Origin: Merluccius polli
Taxonomy: Eukaryota > Chordata > Actinopteri > Gadiformes > Merlucciidae
Assembly: GCA_030340625.1 (NCBI GenBank)
Contig: JAOPHQ010002312.1
Location: 122,869-186,868 of the forward strand
Direction: 5' to 3'
Length of the DNA: 64,000 nt
The notes below the pieces were generated by a model. That model was given only the letters and a program-made list of their open reading frames with translations. It was not told the origin of the DNA and did no database searches. Below are positions 1-13,088 of this stretch, one piece after another (within the stretch, counting starts at the first letter, position 1; each line of letters begins with the position of its first letter). A program made the position numbers and the translations under genes.

Positions 1-3000
1 TTTTACAGGTCGCTGTCATCACTTCACTACAGTGCTGCTACATGCCTGGTTGTTACGGCTACGCTGTGTGTCATTTACTGCACCACATATTTCTGCCAAT
101 ACTGTCTCCTGGAAATTGTTACTATGGATACACCCGGGCTTTCTGGACATTAAGATTGGAAGTGGCTGCCCGGGGGAGACTACTGATTTCTTCGTGAGCA
201 AACCCGACGATAACAGAAAATTAACATATCTAGTTAATTACCTTAATCAGGCGGTCCTCGTTTATCAACCTAATGTCTAAATTACATTTTGTCAAGATAA
301 ATTAATTGTAATTTCCTTTTGACCTTTAGCGTGGAGCAAAATGTTTTTGGTTTTTTTACATCATTCTTGCTTTATGTGACACACATATCGAGCGATATCA
401 GCCTAACATTTTAGTCCATGACAAACGCCTAACATTGGCTTTTGGATTTCCGTATAGATGTCTATAAAATAAATCTGCATTTCTTGCTTCACACCTTTTG
501 TATATTAGAGCCGTTGTCTGGCTTCCCGCTGTCCTTTCCCTGGTTCATGTGAGACGATAATTACTTTCTAACAATGTGCTTTCGCTTACTTCTTCCCCAC
601 ACACCCTGTGGCTGTTTTCTGATCCGGTTCTGCTCATTTCTCCCATGTACCAAACCCTAAAGAAAATTTGCCGAACTATTAACAAGTCCTTGTGTGTGAC
701 TGGTGACACAAAGATTAATCGTTTTATTTGTAGTTGGATGCAATATGTATTTTGTATGTAAGCAGGTGGAAATATTTATGTTTTCAAAGAACAGCATGCA
801 AACAAATAATATCGCTGTTCACCCCCACCCCCACACCTAATTTATCAGACAGACCTTTCCAGAATCTGTTGAGTGAAATGTTTTTTTACCATGATAATTA
901 TTAATTAGGCAGAGATAATTGGCAGTTGAACTTGACAGTCAAACTACCCTGATGAATAAAAGTGAATCTAAACACAGGCAAGTAACTGCAGGCCTGGGAA
1001 TGAAATAAAGTGGTTATAGGATATGTCAGTAAGAGTGGTCCGTCTCAGCTCAACTCAACATTGCCATGACATGTTCCCTTTTTTTGCGCAAATCAAAGAC
1101 ATAAAAAGAACGAGATACTGGGAAAGGTGCCTTTTTAATCATCTCTCATGTACATGTGTGAAACAAATCATTTGATGCGTAAACATTTCCTTCAAGTTTG
1201 ATAGTGACTGTAAAATATATATATACCATTAAGGATTTTCCTTATGGATTATGTAAAGATTTATTATCTTTTGTTTTCTTTTCAGACATGTCAGGTTTAA
1301 ATTATACAGTAATGTATGGATGGCTAACTTTACAAAGCTTTTGCTTTGTATGGTGTATAGAGTAACAATGCTTCAAGTATATCTGCGATGGGTCATTCAT
1401 TATTCAATACAACTTAATATAATAAATGTGTCATTATGTTTTATTTAATATCAGGGAATAATGAACAGAGCTATATGGTCTGATGAAGAAAAAGCTCTGT
1501 CTCTAAACTCAAAAACTAGTTTCACTGAAATGTATAATTGAGTCGATGCACTGGTTATCCATAACGGCATAAAAATGACTTGCTGTAGTGTGAAGAGCAT
1601 TCAACCTCAATTTTCAAACTGGGCGGCACGATAAGGATACCATCGATCGTGACAATAATTCTCTCTTCCCTAATGAAGAACAAAACACAGCCTTTTTTTT
1701 CCTGTGGCTTTGGCCTAATGTTTACTACATGACAGGTTCTTAAGGTTGGGGAGACTTTTGGTGATGTGCTGTTGGCACAAAGAGGACGACATCCTCCACA
1801 TTGACAGGGATTATCTTTGTCAAGAGCAGCACTCTGGCGCCTATCTAAAAGCTTGGCTAATAAATGTTTGTCAGCCACGATCCATCAACACCGCCCAGCA
1901 ACACAAGGAGCCGAGGACAAAGTGCTTACTCCGCCATTGTAGAATTAAAGTAAACAAGCGTGTCCTGCAAAGAGTTGCATGCAAATGAGAGGTAAGAGAT
2001 AGTCCCACCCGCTGCCAAAAATAAAAGGGAAGGGGGCTGGGTTTGAATGGAAGAGATGCTTTGGTGGGAATGTATTGTTTGTCATGTTCTTTGTCATACT
2101 TGGCATACTGGCCAGAAACCATACCGATGATCACGAAGGTGGTACGTTGATAATTACACATCAGCCAGACACACATACACTTAAGCGTTTACAAGTGGAC
2201 GCAAAATACAGGTGTGCATGCATACATCTGCAGAACTGCGGAAAAATAAAAACAAATCACAGGGTGAGGTGAGGGTGCTCTCGTTCCGCTAATTAGAGTA
2301 ACTTGTTTACCGCGCTCGAGTCATCGTCAGCAATTATTTGTTTTGGTTGCTAGATTCAAGTAGCTTGCTGAAGTTACAGTGACTGGATCCGGCTGGCGAT
2401 TATGTGTTCTCAGCAGGTTGGCTGGGAGGCCTGTAAAAGCCTGCGCAGGCAGTAAAACCACAACTGGCTGTAATCACAAATGGCTAACTTATTGTTTTAC
2501 CCGGCTTCTATTTCCACATCGGTGCAAAATACATCGAGAAAACAGATAAATAAATAAAAGTAAGATGGGGTCTGTCCTTTTCATGCAGTTCTTCCTCATG
2601 ACAAGCCGAAACGGTTGGCCAAGTTTAGATTATGCGGAAAAGAGCAATATTTCAGAATATGAGAAGTGGCAGGTGGTGGTTAAATAAAAAAGTAGTCGAT
2701 AGCCGATTTAAGTAATAAGTCTCTAAGTAGCCTGAGATTCCTATTCCTGCCCCGAGATGGGTTGACATTAAGCTACAGCCAGTCAGCTATATTTCTAGCA
2801 TATACCCTTGAGTGACGTATGAGACAAACTGGCTTGGTCCTATTTCTCCCCGTGAGTCAACAAACATGTGTCATTAACGGCTCAGCGGGGTGTGCCCCTA
2901 ACTATAACTCTAAGTTGTACCTCACAGCCGCACGCTGCAAACAATTAAAATCTGGCAGTAGGCCTACACCAACTAAAAGGTGTTTATTGAGCGTTTAATT

Positions 3001-5010
3001 GGCTGTTTTGGATGAAGTATGTAAGGTGCTCAATTTCGTCTCTCACTTATTTGCTTTTTTAAATATGGACCCCCAAAACAGCCTTGATGCATTTACTCAA
3101 TTTTCTATTCAATTCTTCACGGGATATTGAAATAATCTACAAGCGTTAAAGGGCCACATGGGTTTAATTTTTGCTTTTTTTTTTGTAGATTTCCCTGGTG
3201 TTAAATGTAGCAGAGGTGCGGTCAGCAAACCAACGCCATGTGATCAATTGTGCATCTGAGTTATATGCATCTATTGTTGTATTCACACATTATTATATAT
3301 ATAACACATTATTATTATTTTCACAATAAGGACACAAGATAATATCATTCATATCTGTTTATTGTTGGTGTGTATGTGTGTGTTGCAGAGTCGGGAAGTC
3401 CGCAAGTCTGCAAAGCCGCGAAAAGACGCAAATTGAGCCGGGCGACACTAAAGATGTGAAGGACACGACGTGAAATGCACGAACGAAACGAAATTCAAGT
3501 CAGTCAACTCTTCACTCGAGTGAACACAAATGATCCTGCGTGCAAACTCGTGCGAGTAACATAACGCAAGGCGAAAATGTGCTTCGTGTTCGGTATGAAC
3601 ACAGCATTAGTGATGAGTTTCCTGTTAAATCATTATAAAGTGTGTTATTCCACGTTTGAGGCTAATGCCATGGGAATTGAAGCCGAATTGATAAACATAT
3701 ACGTAAAAAAGTGTGTTTTTCGTTTACATTGTTGTCATTGTACGTCAGGAAATCCAATTGCATATAATTTTAATCACTATCATGTTGACTATCAGATAGC
3801 ATAGTTTTGATTCGGCATGGTAGCTCGTAGGGAGGGATAGCTAGGCAGGGCAAACATGCAGCCTCCACCCAGCAGGGCTAGATGTAACACAGTGTTAGAA
3901 GTATGCCGCATGTGCTTTAATACATAAATTAGAGCTATGCCGCGTAATATAAAGCAGTACTGGTAGTAGTAGCAGAGTCTCCCTTTTCTGGTAGTAGTTC
4001 ATGATTAAATTATCAGGACATTCAATAAATAATGAAAATGTTAACAATAAGAAAAATATATTAAAACAATAAGTTGATATGATTTTTGAGGTATTTCATT
4101 TCTCGAAAGTTGAACCTGTGATTCTCAATGTTATGTGGCTCATATATGAGTGAATTGTATCAAATTAATTTAGTTTTCATCGACTTCTAAACCACCGACT
4201 GCTAATACCCATATATGGGGTAAGATGTGGGGGTAACATTACCTGGGCTTGAATTGTTACTGACTGGAATGGTCCAGAAATGTAGTTATAGCATGTAATC
4301 ATAGCAGAGACATGTATGTCCTTTGTATAAAAACATGATTAGTCTCACTAAAATATATTTTCAGCACTCTAAATATAGGGGTTTATAATATTGTAGTCTG
4401 TATTGTGAAATCCTTTTCTTTGCAAAGGATTCGTGTTGTTTTTTAATTTATATATATGTAAATATAAATCTAATTATGCAAATATATTTAGTTTGTTTAG
4501 TTGATTTATTTATAATTTCCTGTGTGCCCCTATATGAGGCTCGTTGGTTCAGTCGGTTAATAGCAGGCTATAGAGTAACATGCTGCTGTCATATATACTG
4601 GATTATTTTCTACCAAACGACTCATCCTCCTCATGAAACCCTCCAACCGCAATCATCGGCCAACTCACACTTAAACAAAAGTCAACTATAAACTAGTAGG
4701 CCCACTAATGGTTTTAGTGGCATTATACCTTAAGAACCTGGGTCTACTACCAGCCATGTTGAAAATGAGTGGAAAGACTTATTCTAATCATCGCTAATAC
4801 ATCCTTATGACAGGAAAAGGTTGTCTGTTGGTGTTGTTGCTAAACTGCTTCAGTATTCTTCTCTAAGAGTCTGAAACTAGCAGATTGAGGGGACTTCTCT
4901 CCTATATTTCCTTGGCCAACACAGCCTCTCTGGCTGGTTCCTCTGGTTCTTTCATCCAAAATCCAATGAGACGCATCCAGTTTCAATCGTGCCAATCGCA
5001 GCATACAAAG
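1..5010. other. AT-rich unique intergenic or intronic DNA
   Basis: No open reading frame here looks like a protein family, and no mobile element was recognised. The stretch is AT-rich with many TAATTA-type homeodomain-like words and short A/T runs. Apart from the CArG palindrome listed separately, I see nothing that can be named. It could be intron, gene desert or distal regulatory DNA. Confidence 0.6.
4208..4219. promoter_or_regulatory. CArG-box-like palindrome (SRF site candidate)
   Basis: The 12-base palindrome CCCATATATGGG contains CCATATATGG, a full match to the CC(A/T)6GG consensus of the serum response factor site. A second 12-base palindrome, CTCATATATGAG, lies about 70 bases upstream at 4139-4150 but is not a CArG box. 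The match is seen directly. A regulatory role is inference, since such short words also occur by chance in AT-rich DNA. Confidence 0.3.
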
Positions 5011-5015
5011 TACAC

Positions 5016-5100
5016 TGTAAAAACTGGGTAGTTCCTTGAAGAACCACCTAGGTTACTCCAAGAACCTAAGGGCTCCTCCAAGAACTCAAACATGACCATT
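5016..5100. repeat. Possible transposon terminus with GTTCCTTGAAGAACC-like palindrome
   Basis: The segment has several degenerate GTTC/GAAC words, including AGTTCCTTGAAGAACC, which is nearly self-complementary. Similar arrays of gttcttcaaggaacc words occur at the ends of dispersed fish repeats, from general knowledge. No second end or target duplication was found, so this is a weak call. Confidence 0.25.
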
Positions 5101-5251
5101 TAATGGATCAGCTGAGAGACCCGAACCCCCAAAACACTGCGAACCTCCGTTGTGACCGCCGTTCTCACCTTTTACAAATGTGTAATGGCTCTAAGACCAT
5201 ATCTTTTACTTGTTTCATGTCACGACGACGACGAGTGAGCCTTCCACAAGC

Positions 5252-5280
5252 GTCCCCTTCTAACACCGCTTGAAGGGGAC
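5252..5280. other. Perfect 9-bp inverted repeat (hairpin)
   Basis: GTCCCCTTC at 5252-5260 is exactly complementary to GAAGGGGAC at 5272-5280, with an 11-base loop. AGC just outside the left arm can pair with GCT shortly after the right arm. Function is unknown. Confidence 0.5.
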
Positions 5281-5334
5281 ATGCTCCTCGCATAGGGGGC
5301 ACATCTCATCCAAGACCAGCCCCCTCATCCCAGC

Positions 5335-7790
5335 ATGAATGATCGACGCTCCGAGCTACCTGGCTCCCTCTATCATACCTGGCTAACGTTGGTAATAAAT
5401 GATAGTAGGGGACAATGCCCTATTTTCACCGCCGAGTCATCCGTCATGCCAGGCCAGACAAACCCCCCTGAGTTCCATCATTTTCCACTACTGCTCACAC
5501 CACGTCTGACCGCTAAAAGTAATGGGAAAGAAACATTCATCAATCCTGTAACAGAAATACTCTGGGTAAAGTATGAGGGGGAGGGGGGGGTGGGTAACAC
5601 ACACACACGCACACAACAAGAACAACAAACTGTTGAGTATGAAATGTATTTACCGAATCATCTAAGAGCGCATGAGAGAGGGTGTGTACCCAGGTCCGCC
5701 CTGGGACCCTGGGAAACAAGGTTCATTGTCTTTACATGGTTGAATTCGTCCCGTCCCCCCCCGCCCTCCGCGTTCTGTAGTCAACATCCTATTACACGGC
5801 TCCGACATTCAATTTCCTGTGTTAAATGCTTAATTAACCTCTAAATTATATTAGGTGCTGTGCGAAGGCAGAATCGCGATGCTTAATGTCAATTTGCAGG
5901 TTAATCAGGTCACTTCCTATCGCCTACCAAAGAGACGGAGGCCCCATGGTCCTGTCATAATTGTACACCAGAGACGGCCCTCGACAGGCTGTAGCTCCAG
6001 CCTGTCTCGCAGCACACGGTTGCTGAGGCGCTGCCTTCATGAGAGTAGGTATTATATTCTTGGAATGTCACCGTGTGAGCATTGGAAAGGATTCAAGTGC
6101 TGAAATGCATTTTGGACTACTCCCCCCCCCCCCCCCCCCCCCCGCCCCTCGACGAGCCTTGTCTTATCTTCAAAGCAAGCATATAAACATTTAGACTTGG
6201 CAAAATTATATGGCATATACACTCTAAAGCTTCACATGCAAGCACACACACACAATAAACATTGTGAATGTCAAGTTGCATGCCAATTTTAATAGTAATT
6301 AATTGCACTATGCTGCCTCATCCACATCCAGAAATATTCTAATTTCTGCACATAATTCAGATATCAATTAGAGGATTGAACCTGATCAATAAAAAGGTAT
6401 GAGACCTCATCTATTAAAAAAAATGCTAGTCGGCTGTTTTCTGTCCAGGGAAAACAAAGGATTTAATGGCTGACCAACGTGGAGAGTGACAGAGGACTAA
6501 TGGCCGTTACGTTTGGTTTCACATCCATAAATATATCAGCTGAGGAAAGAAAAAAAATACCATTTTACTTTCATCTCAGCACTACAACCTACGGTACATC
6601 CAGACCAGGCTGCGCATGTGCACACAAAAATGTATTTTTTTAGATTAGCTACCCAATATTTTATTTCGTACGTCGTTAAAACATCTCCGATTTCATGACC
6701 TTGCTTCCTTTCCGCTCTTTTCCTCTCTTTCCTTCATCCAGTTTATCCTCATCCCACTTTTTTCCCCTCCTTCTATACCATGGGTTTCTCGAGGAGATGA
6801 ATGTTATTTACATGGCAGAAGAAGCACTCTGAATGCAATGAGTAAGGCACCTGGATGCTGGCAGGCAAAGACAGAGTGCCCCGAGATAGAAATGTAACAG
6901 CACTATCTATCTGGGTTATTAGAGGCTCCCCCCTAGGATCCTTTGCAACAGAACACTGGCCATTATGTAGGCCACAGAGAAACCAAGGTAAGGAGGAAGG
7001 AGGCAGGCTTTGGTAGCACGGACGAGGAATTAGCTCCAAAGGGCCTTTCCGATTCGGCGTCTCTCTCTCTCTCGCTCCTTCTCGCCACTGAAACTTTGGC
7101 TTGTAATAGGAAAAAATGGATAATGAGAGTGTGCCATGTGGCTCTTTTTTTTTTTGTACTTGTTTATGAGCTCAGTAAAGACAGGAGGGGGGGCAATAAA
7201 TGCTTTACGGCCCATACACAGGTGCTCCATATGACAAACCGCATTATACTGTCCCCGAACTGATTACTATAAAAGCGGGATGTTCTTTGTTTTTTCGACA
7301 AATGCCAGAGGACCAAGGGTTAAGTGGAGTTGCACAAAAAAAAAGTATTATTTTGTATAAAACAGGAATCCCTTTCTTCCCTTATTTCCCCAAAAAAGCA
7401 TTTCAAACCGTGCATGTTTTCAGACATCAGGAAGAAAAGCTAAAGGAATCGAAAATGCTGGAGGAAATAAAAAAGGTGCTAAAATGAAATGTTTGGAAGT
7501 GTTGGTAACATTGTTGTGCATGATGTAGTGGACTAAGACAGCAGCTGAAAGTCTGTAATTGATCGCACCGCGGCTCTCCTTGCACTCGCGCTGAATGTTC
7601 AAAAGGATTAGTTTTCAGGTTGATGGATTAAAACAAGGTGGGAGGGAGAGGAGGGCCCAATGAAGAATGCAGGGGGATGAAACATGTGCTCGCTAATCCT
7701 CAGCAGGTATTGTGCCGTGGAATAATGGCACATAGCTAATGTAAAAGTGATTGTGTGCATGTTCCCCCTGCTATCGAGCCTAGCCCCAAG
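5335..7790. other. Unique sequence with short homopolymers, no gene
   Basis: The 169-codon plus-strand frame at 5335-5844 has no recognisable domain and looks like chance. The stretch also holds an uninterrupted C22 run at 6122-6143 and a short GA run near 7060. Nothing else could be named. Confidence 0.5.
6122..6143. repeat. Poly(C) run, 22 bases
   Basis: This is an uninterrupted C run, the first of a series of long G/C homopolymers in the window. The minus strand is G22. Confidence 0.95.
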
Positions 7791-7792
7791 CC

Positions 7793-7856
7793 CCTCTCTC
7801 TGGGTATCCCCCCCCCCCTCTCTCTCTTTCTCTTTCTCTGTTTATTCTCTCTATCT

Positions 7857-7901
<45 letters not shown>

Positions 7902-7990
7902 GTATCCCCCCCTCTCTCTCTCTGTTTATTCTCTATCTCTCCCCCCCCTCTCTCTCTCTCTACCCCCCACCTCTCTCTCTCTCTCTTTCC
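7793..7990. repeat. Compound (CT)n/(C)n pyrimidine repeat with duplicated unit
   Basis: Almost 200 bases are nearly pure pyrimidine on the plus strand, alternating (CT)n with C8-C11 runs. A higher-order unit starting TGGGTATCCC occurs at 7801 and again at 7899. Each copy has CT runs, a CTGTTTATTCTCT segment and a C-run in the same order, so the compound block itself was duplicated in tandem. Long open frames here on both strands are low-complexity artefacts. Confidence 0.9.
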
Positions 7991-8271
7991 CACTCCCACT
8001 CTATCCCTGGCTCCTTACTGTTTACCTTTGACTAATATTGAATTAGTGTGTTAAAATCTCATTAAGTATCGAGCTCTACCCTCCACCCGCAGGTGTGCAA
8101 CCCTTTTAATGAGAGTTTTTTTTGGGGGTGGTTCGTCTGCAAGTGTCTGCATTGGCTGGAGAGGGGGCTTGCCTCATCTGCAGTTCAATCACCCACATGT
8201 GTGCTCACTAAACAAACTTCCCCCAAAAAAGTGTGTGTTTGTGTGTCTGGGAGGTGTGCGCACATGTAGCT

Positions 8272-8299
<28 letters not shown>
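8272..8299. repeat. (AC)14 microsatellite
   Basis: This is a perfect AC run. Shorter AC runs follow at 8381-8395 and about 8459-8478, with G-rich DNA at 8417-8447 between them. Confidence 0.95.
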
Positions 8300-8302
<3 letters not shown>

Positions 8303-8660
8303 CGCCAAACACAGCCAGCTCAGTGCACACCGCAAGTGATGCACTGATTCTTGCATGTAAATTAATACGCTTACATTTGTACACACACACACACATGCCG
8401 ACCCATGCATGTGCAGGTAGGGGTTGCGGGGGGCGGGGGCGGGGGGGTCATGTGTGCGCACACACACACACACACACAGCAAGTCAGCAAGTCAGCAAGG
8501 CATGGATGCTCAAAAATGTAAGTGATTAAGGGCGGAGTGAGTCTGGAGCGTGTCATTAGGGAGGGGAATAAGGTCAGCGTCGGAAGGACAAACACATTCT
8601 AATGAACGGGGAGGAGGGTGGCCAGCATGATGATCCACCAGCTCTCTTTTTCCTTTTCCT

Positions 8661-8671
8661 ATTATTATTAT

Positions 8672-8712
<41 letters not shown>

Positions 8713-8713
8713 T
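8661..8713. repeat. (ATT)4(AGT)n trinucleotide microsatellite
   Basis: Four ATT units run directly into about 13 AGT units. The change of motif inside one array is typical of a point mutation that later spread by slippage. Confidence 0.95.
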
Positions 8714-8917
8714 TCAGATGGCCAAAACAAGCTTGTTCGTCTAATTCCTGGGGTTTTTAATATTTCAACAGCCCGCGCGGATGATTATTATACGTCTTAT
8801 CTTTTACTGTCACTCTGTGTGTTGGCCGCGTCATCGTCGGCAGGTTTATAGTAGGGCTACCTCGGGAGCTGGCCTGCGCTACACCCATAAACTTAATGAA
8901 ATGAATGTGCAGAGGAA

Positions 8918-8937
8918 GGGGGGGGGGGGGGGGGGGG
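8918..8937. repeat. Poly(G) run, 20 bases
   Basis: This is an uninterrupted G run in otherwise mixed sequence. Confidence 0.95.
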
Positions 8938-9340
8938 CAGCAGCAGGTGCAGAAACTTACCTTTGGCTGCACGTTGGCCCAGTTCAGCACATCCCGCTGT
9001 GACCTTCATTATGCTAATCCACGGCCACCGCATCGCACCCGACCGGACCAGACCGGACCGGATGGACAGACAGGGGGGTGGGGTTCGGAGGGAAGGCAGA
9101 GTAGTGGACACTGTGGTCTCGGGTGTCACATGTCAACAACAGAAGGGGTCACAGAGAGAGAGAGAGAGCGAGAGACCCGCCTGCTCCACCCTGCAGACGG
9201 AGAGCGAGGAAAAAGCTGACGAGGAAATATCTGCGTGCCCTGGGAGCACGATGAGTCGCACCAGCAGCCCACATTTTTAGATGTATTAAATATTAACTTG
9301 TTCTCTTCAGGTCTAGCAGACACGCGCACACACACTACCC

Positions 9341-9473
9341 ACACACACACACACACACACTCATGTATGTGGCACACGCTTTGAAAGATTTTGAGGTGAT
9401 TTTGTGGTCAAGTTTTGGGTCTAACGGCCCCTCATACACGTGTCTCACACACACACACACACACACACAAACG

Positions 9474-9507
<34 letters not shown>
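9341..9507. repeat. Cluster of (AC)n microsatellites
   Basis: Two AC arrays, about 9341-9361 and 9446-9507, flank roughly 85 bases of unique DNA. The second is interrupted by ACGC units. Confidence 0.9.
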
Positions 9508-9509
<2 letters not shown>

Positions 9510-9519
9510 GTTAAGTGGG

Positions 9520-10130
9520 GGTAGGGCAGGAAGCAGATAGATCACAGGAGGTGTAAATGTTACATCTATGCCGTGTCACACATTGGGCAATGCAGTGATT
9601 GAAAACCATGGGCGAGTCGACATCCATGACCATTTCCTTAAGTAAATGTCTCGTTTGGAAAATATATAGAACCATAAATATACATATACAGGTCATCCCA
9701 CAGCTACTGAGTACACAAGAATTAGCATAAGTGACAGGTGTTCATTTGCCATTGTGCTAGAAAAGCATAAAACGCACGTTTTTAACAAATAATTCCATGT
9801 TGGCCTGGCAGGGAGGTGGCAGAAGCATGTCTTATTTATCAGAAAGATAAGATGTTTGCATGTACCACAATGGTAAAAGAAGCACATAGATGCATCTCAA
9901 GGTTATCATGATACAACAGCTTTCAATGGGCTCCTTAATAGAGATGGAGAGAGGAGAAACAGCCTCGACGGTTTAGCCAAAAGGAAATAAAGATGCACTT
10001 TGTGAGATTGTTTTGCCATGTGGTCAGAATAAGAAGCAGTCAGGATAAACTTGAGCTCCAGATAAGGAATGGTATTTGTTTTCCCCTAAATTCTTAAATA
10101 AAAATATCATAATAATGAAAATGATACTGC
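9520..10130. other. Unique sequence, no gene seen
   Basis: AT-rich unique DNA lies between the AC arrays and the SINE. No frame looks like a protein family. Confidence 0.5.
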
Positions 10131-10345
10131 CTTTATTATAGCGCTTTTTAGACCAATGGCCACTCAAAGCGCTTTACAATTTTGCCTCACATTCACCCAT
10201 TCATACAAACATTCATCCACTGACGGCGGTGTCAGCCATGCAAGGCGCAAGCCAGCTCGTCGGGAGCAGTCAGGGTTAGGCGCCTTGCTCAGGGACACCT
10301 CGGCACTTGGCTAGGAGGAGCCGGGGATCGAACCAGCGACCAAAC
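10131..10345 (-). mobile_element. tRNA-related SINE, V-SINE-like, truncated at its 5' end
   Basis: Read on the minus strand, the element begins near a GGTTCGATCCC word, an exact match to the B box of the tRNA polymerase III promoter. It continues through a central part with CTGAGCAAGGCGCCTAACC, similar to the conserved core of vertebrate V-SINEs. It ends in a tail where AAAGCGCTTTGAGTGGCC is followed by AAAAAGCGCT, which can fold back. No A box or full tRNA-like head is visible to the right of 10345, so the 5' part is missing or degraded. The family assignment rests on memory of common fish SINEs. Confidence 0.6.
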
Positions 10346-11240
10346 TTCTGAGGACTCAACTCAACTCAGGTTTTAACTAACAGTGTTCTCAACAGCACTT
10401 ACTTCAATATACTGTCCCTGTGGTTCGCATAAACGTCGTTAGTCATATGTAAGTTATTTGACCGGAAGTAAATAATTAATGAATAATTAATTCTGCAGAT
10501 GTTATGTATAGATGAAACGTAGCAAACAAACTGTGTGTGGTATATAAATGTAATATTCTCACAACCATTTTCAACAACCAAGCAGGCCTGCCTTATTGCA
10601 TGATCCAAATCTTCGTCAAAACGTGCTATTTTCAGCGTGTAGGTTGTTAGGTCGGAGGCGCGTAGCAACGGAGACTGTGAAAACTGTAACACGCAGATAG
10701 CGGACGGGGAGGAGAACGCCAAACGAAATATCCGATGGCAGGCTTACACCAACAACCTACATCCAGTGAGTCAGACGACTGCTACGGTACTGTTAGTGCT
10801 GCGGTCGTTACAAAGCAATACGGTACACATGAGGAAGTGTACCGTGCAGCTAAGCCCACTTTGTCACACGCTTATAGAAATCACGCATGACACCAGAGAA
10901 GGGAATTTGGCGACGAATACATTTTAACTTTGACGGATCCACGCTATTCAACATAAGTATTCAACACCAACCCTCTTGATCCTCGCTCACTTTCCTTCTC
11001 ATTTCCATTTCAAAGTCGAGGCAAATTTCCCCAAAGAGCGCTGCATAAAAACACACACAAAAACAGGTACACACAGAAAATATTTTGGTCCTAATCAAGT
11101 GGACAATCATTGGCCGATGAAGAGTCTTTCAGAAATCAGTAATAAGCGTTGGTAAAGGTGATGAGAGTGCGGCTGACATGCGTGGCCCAAAATAACCCAG
11201 GATTTAAATGTACAAACTGCTGTGATAAGGGCACACGTGT
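10346..11240. other. Unique sequence, no gene seen
   Basis: Frames on either strand have no recognisable domain. No repeat family was recognised. Confidence 0.45.
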
Positions 11241-11247
11241 CACACAC

Positions 11248-11620
11248 TCCCACTTTTCTCTACTTCTCTCCCTCAATTCTCCCCCCCCCAGCACCAACTG
11301 TCTGTCACTCTCCTCTCTCTCGCTCATCTGTCTCTATTTCTCTCTCTGTCTCTCCTCATCTCTGTCTGTCTCTCTCTCCTCTCTATCGTTCTCTGTCGCC
11401 CTTTCTTGTTATCTGTCACTCTCTCCGTCTCTCTCCCTCTCTCTTTCTCTCTGTCTCTCTCCTCTCTCACTCTGTCTCCCTCGCTGGCTCTCCTTCTCAC
11501 TCTCTCTGCCTCTTGTTTTCTCTCGCTCCAACCCTCCCATCTGTCTGCATTTCTCCTCTCCACTTCGCTCCCCCTCCCCTTTCCCTTTCCTCCATCTCAT
11601 GTCCCGCTGCTGGCTGTCCT
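11248..11620. repeat. Imperfect pyrimidine-rich (CT/CTGT) tract
   Basis: About 370 bases are overwhelmingly C and T on the plus strand, built from CTCT, CTGTCT and CCCC words without a fixed unit. The overlapping 156-203 codon frames across it are serine/leucine low-complexity artefacts. A polypurine/polypyrimidine block of this length is a candidate triplex (H-DNA) former, by known DNA chemistry. Confidence 0.85.
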
Positions 11621-11639
11621 CAGCACCACCGCCTCTGTT

Positions 11640-13080
11640 CACTCAGCGAAATGTCACGGAACGGAAAGCAAAATATCAGGCAAGTTAGCAGTCGATATGG
11701 CGAAAAAAAGAAAAAAGAAAATGGCTGGGAGGAGGGAAGAAGTGTGTGTTTTGTGTCCCGTCGCCGTCCCGTGTTGTCCTCAAAAGGTGCGACCATGTTT
11801 TGGACTTTCCAAGACTGGCTGGAGTCGTGGTAGTGAGTTGCTTCAACGTATTTCTGTCTCTCTCTTTTGCCTGTGATGCTCGTTATCTGAGCCCCCTGGT
11901 CTCAGAGGGATATTGCCGAACACCTGCATATAGGATGACTTTTCTTTCACACGGAAAGCGGGCAAATGTCTCAAGCGAGAAGAAGACGAAGTCTCCTCGC
12001 TAATAATGGATATCATGTCTGCCGAAGACTATGCCATTCAATTTTCATGTCAGTTCATATTTAATATTGGTATTAATTCACCAAGGGGCATTAGTTTATG
12101 TCTTTGCAGTCGCTGCATATAATTAATATTAAGGGGGGGGGGGGGGGGGGATATGAAGTATTTACATTCCTCCAGGAATAGCGAAACAAGCCTTGAACTT
12201 TGTGCATTATCATCTCAATCCTCCTCTTGTATTTCCTACTTTCATCCTGTGACTCTCTCAAGCAATGTTCATGTCAGGCTTTTGTGTTTGATCCGAAATA
12301 ATCCAAGTACATACTCTTACATGTGTACCTCACGACGGTGTCAAGTGTAATCACGTTTTCACAGGAGTACAGACATGGAAAAGAGAAACAAAATAATGGG
12401 TTTTCTCTTACCCCAGGCTAACTCTTCAAGTAATGTTCTTGACAAGCCTAAATCGAAAAAAGGTTAAGGACAATAATAGCAAAAATAAACAAGTATACTA
12501 TTAGTAGTTTTAATGAAAACAAAGTGAACATGTTTTTAATATGTTTCTGGAGAATGTCTTTCATTACGGAGAAAACAGCTGAACACTGTCTATGACCTGA
12601 ACAACAAGACGGGGCGTAGGCCTAATCAATACAGGGAAAAATCATTAATAATAATTAGAGCAATTATTGGCAGTTTTGGGCTATTACGAAAACCTGGCTT
12701 TTCCATGATGGCTTCATTTAAACATCCAATTTTCTTTTGACCTTTAATGACCCAAGCAAAGTGTAGATCTGGCCAAGACAATAACCAATGCAAAATCAAT
12801 TGTCTGTCTAAAATAACATCTTATATTTAATATATTAGCATTTAGATGAGCACAACGCTATGCTTCATGCATTAATGTGAATCGTGTGTGTTTATCATGG
12901 CTGTAGTTTAGCCTGGATATGATGCACAATTACATGACGCAGAATATGATAATACACGCATATGTAAGCAGACTTCTAGCATTGAACAGCTCCTTCAATG
13001 CTATTTTTCAACGCTTGCCCTAATGCTAACTTCATCATTGACCTGGCTGTCGACACGTTACAAAATATACCGTTACTTTG
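11640..13080. other. Unique AT-rich sequence with a G18 run
   Basis: No gene or named element is seen. A pure G18 run lies at 12133-12150. Confidence 0.5.
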
Positions 13081-13088
13081 CCATCAAA

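Noticed and set aside
4531..4620. tRNA-like text GGCTCGTTGGTTCAGTCGGTTA
   Set aside because: It resembles an A-box region, but there is no B box (GGTTCGAATCC type) at the right distance and no cloverleaf can be drawn.
5335..5844. 169-codon plus-strand frame
   Set aside because: No recognisable motif, uneven composition and no start or splice context; likely chance.
7736..8054. Open frames of 87-99 codons on both strands
   Set aside because: They are pure products of the CT/C repeat (Ser-Leu-Pro or Arg-Glu-Gly runs).
11222..11876. Plus-strand frame of 203 codons and overlapping frames
   Set aside because: Serine/leucine-rich translation of a pyrimidine tract, with equal frames in all phases and no domain.
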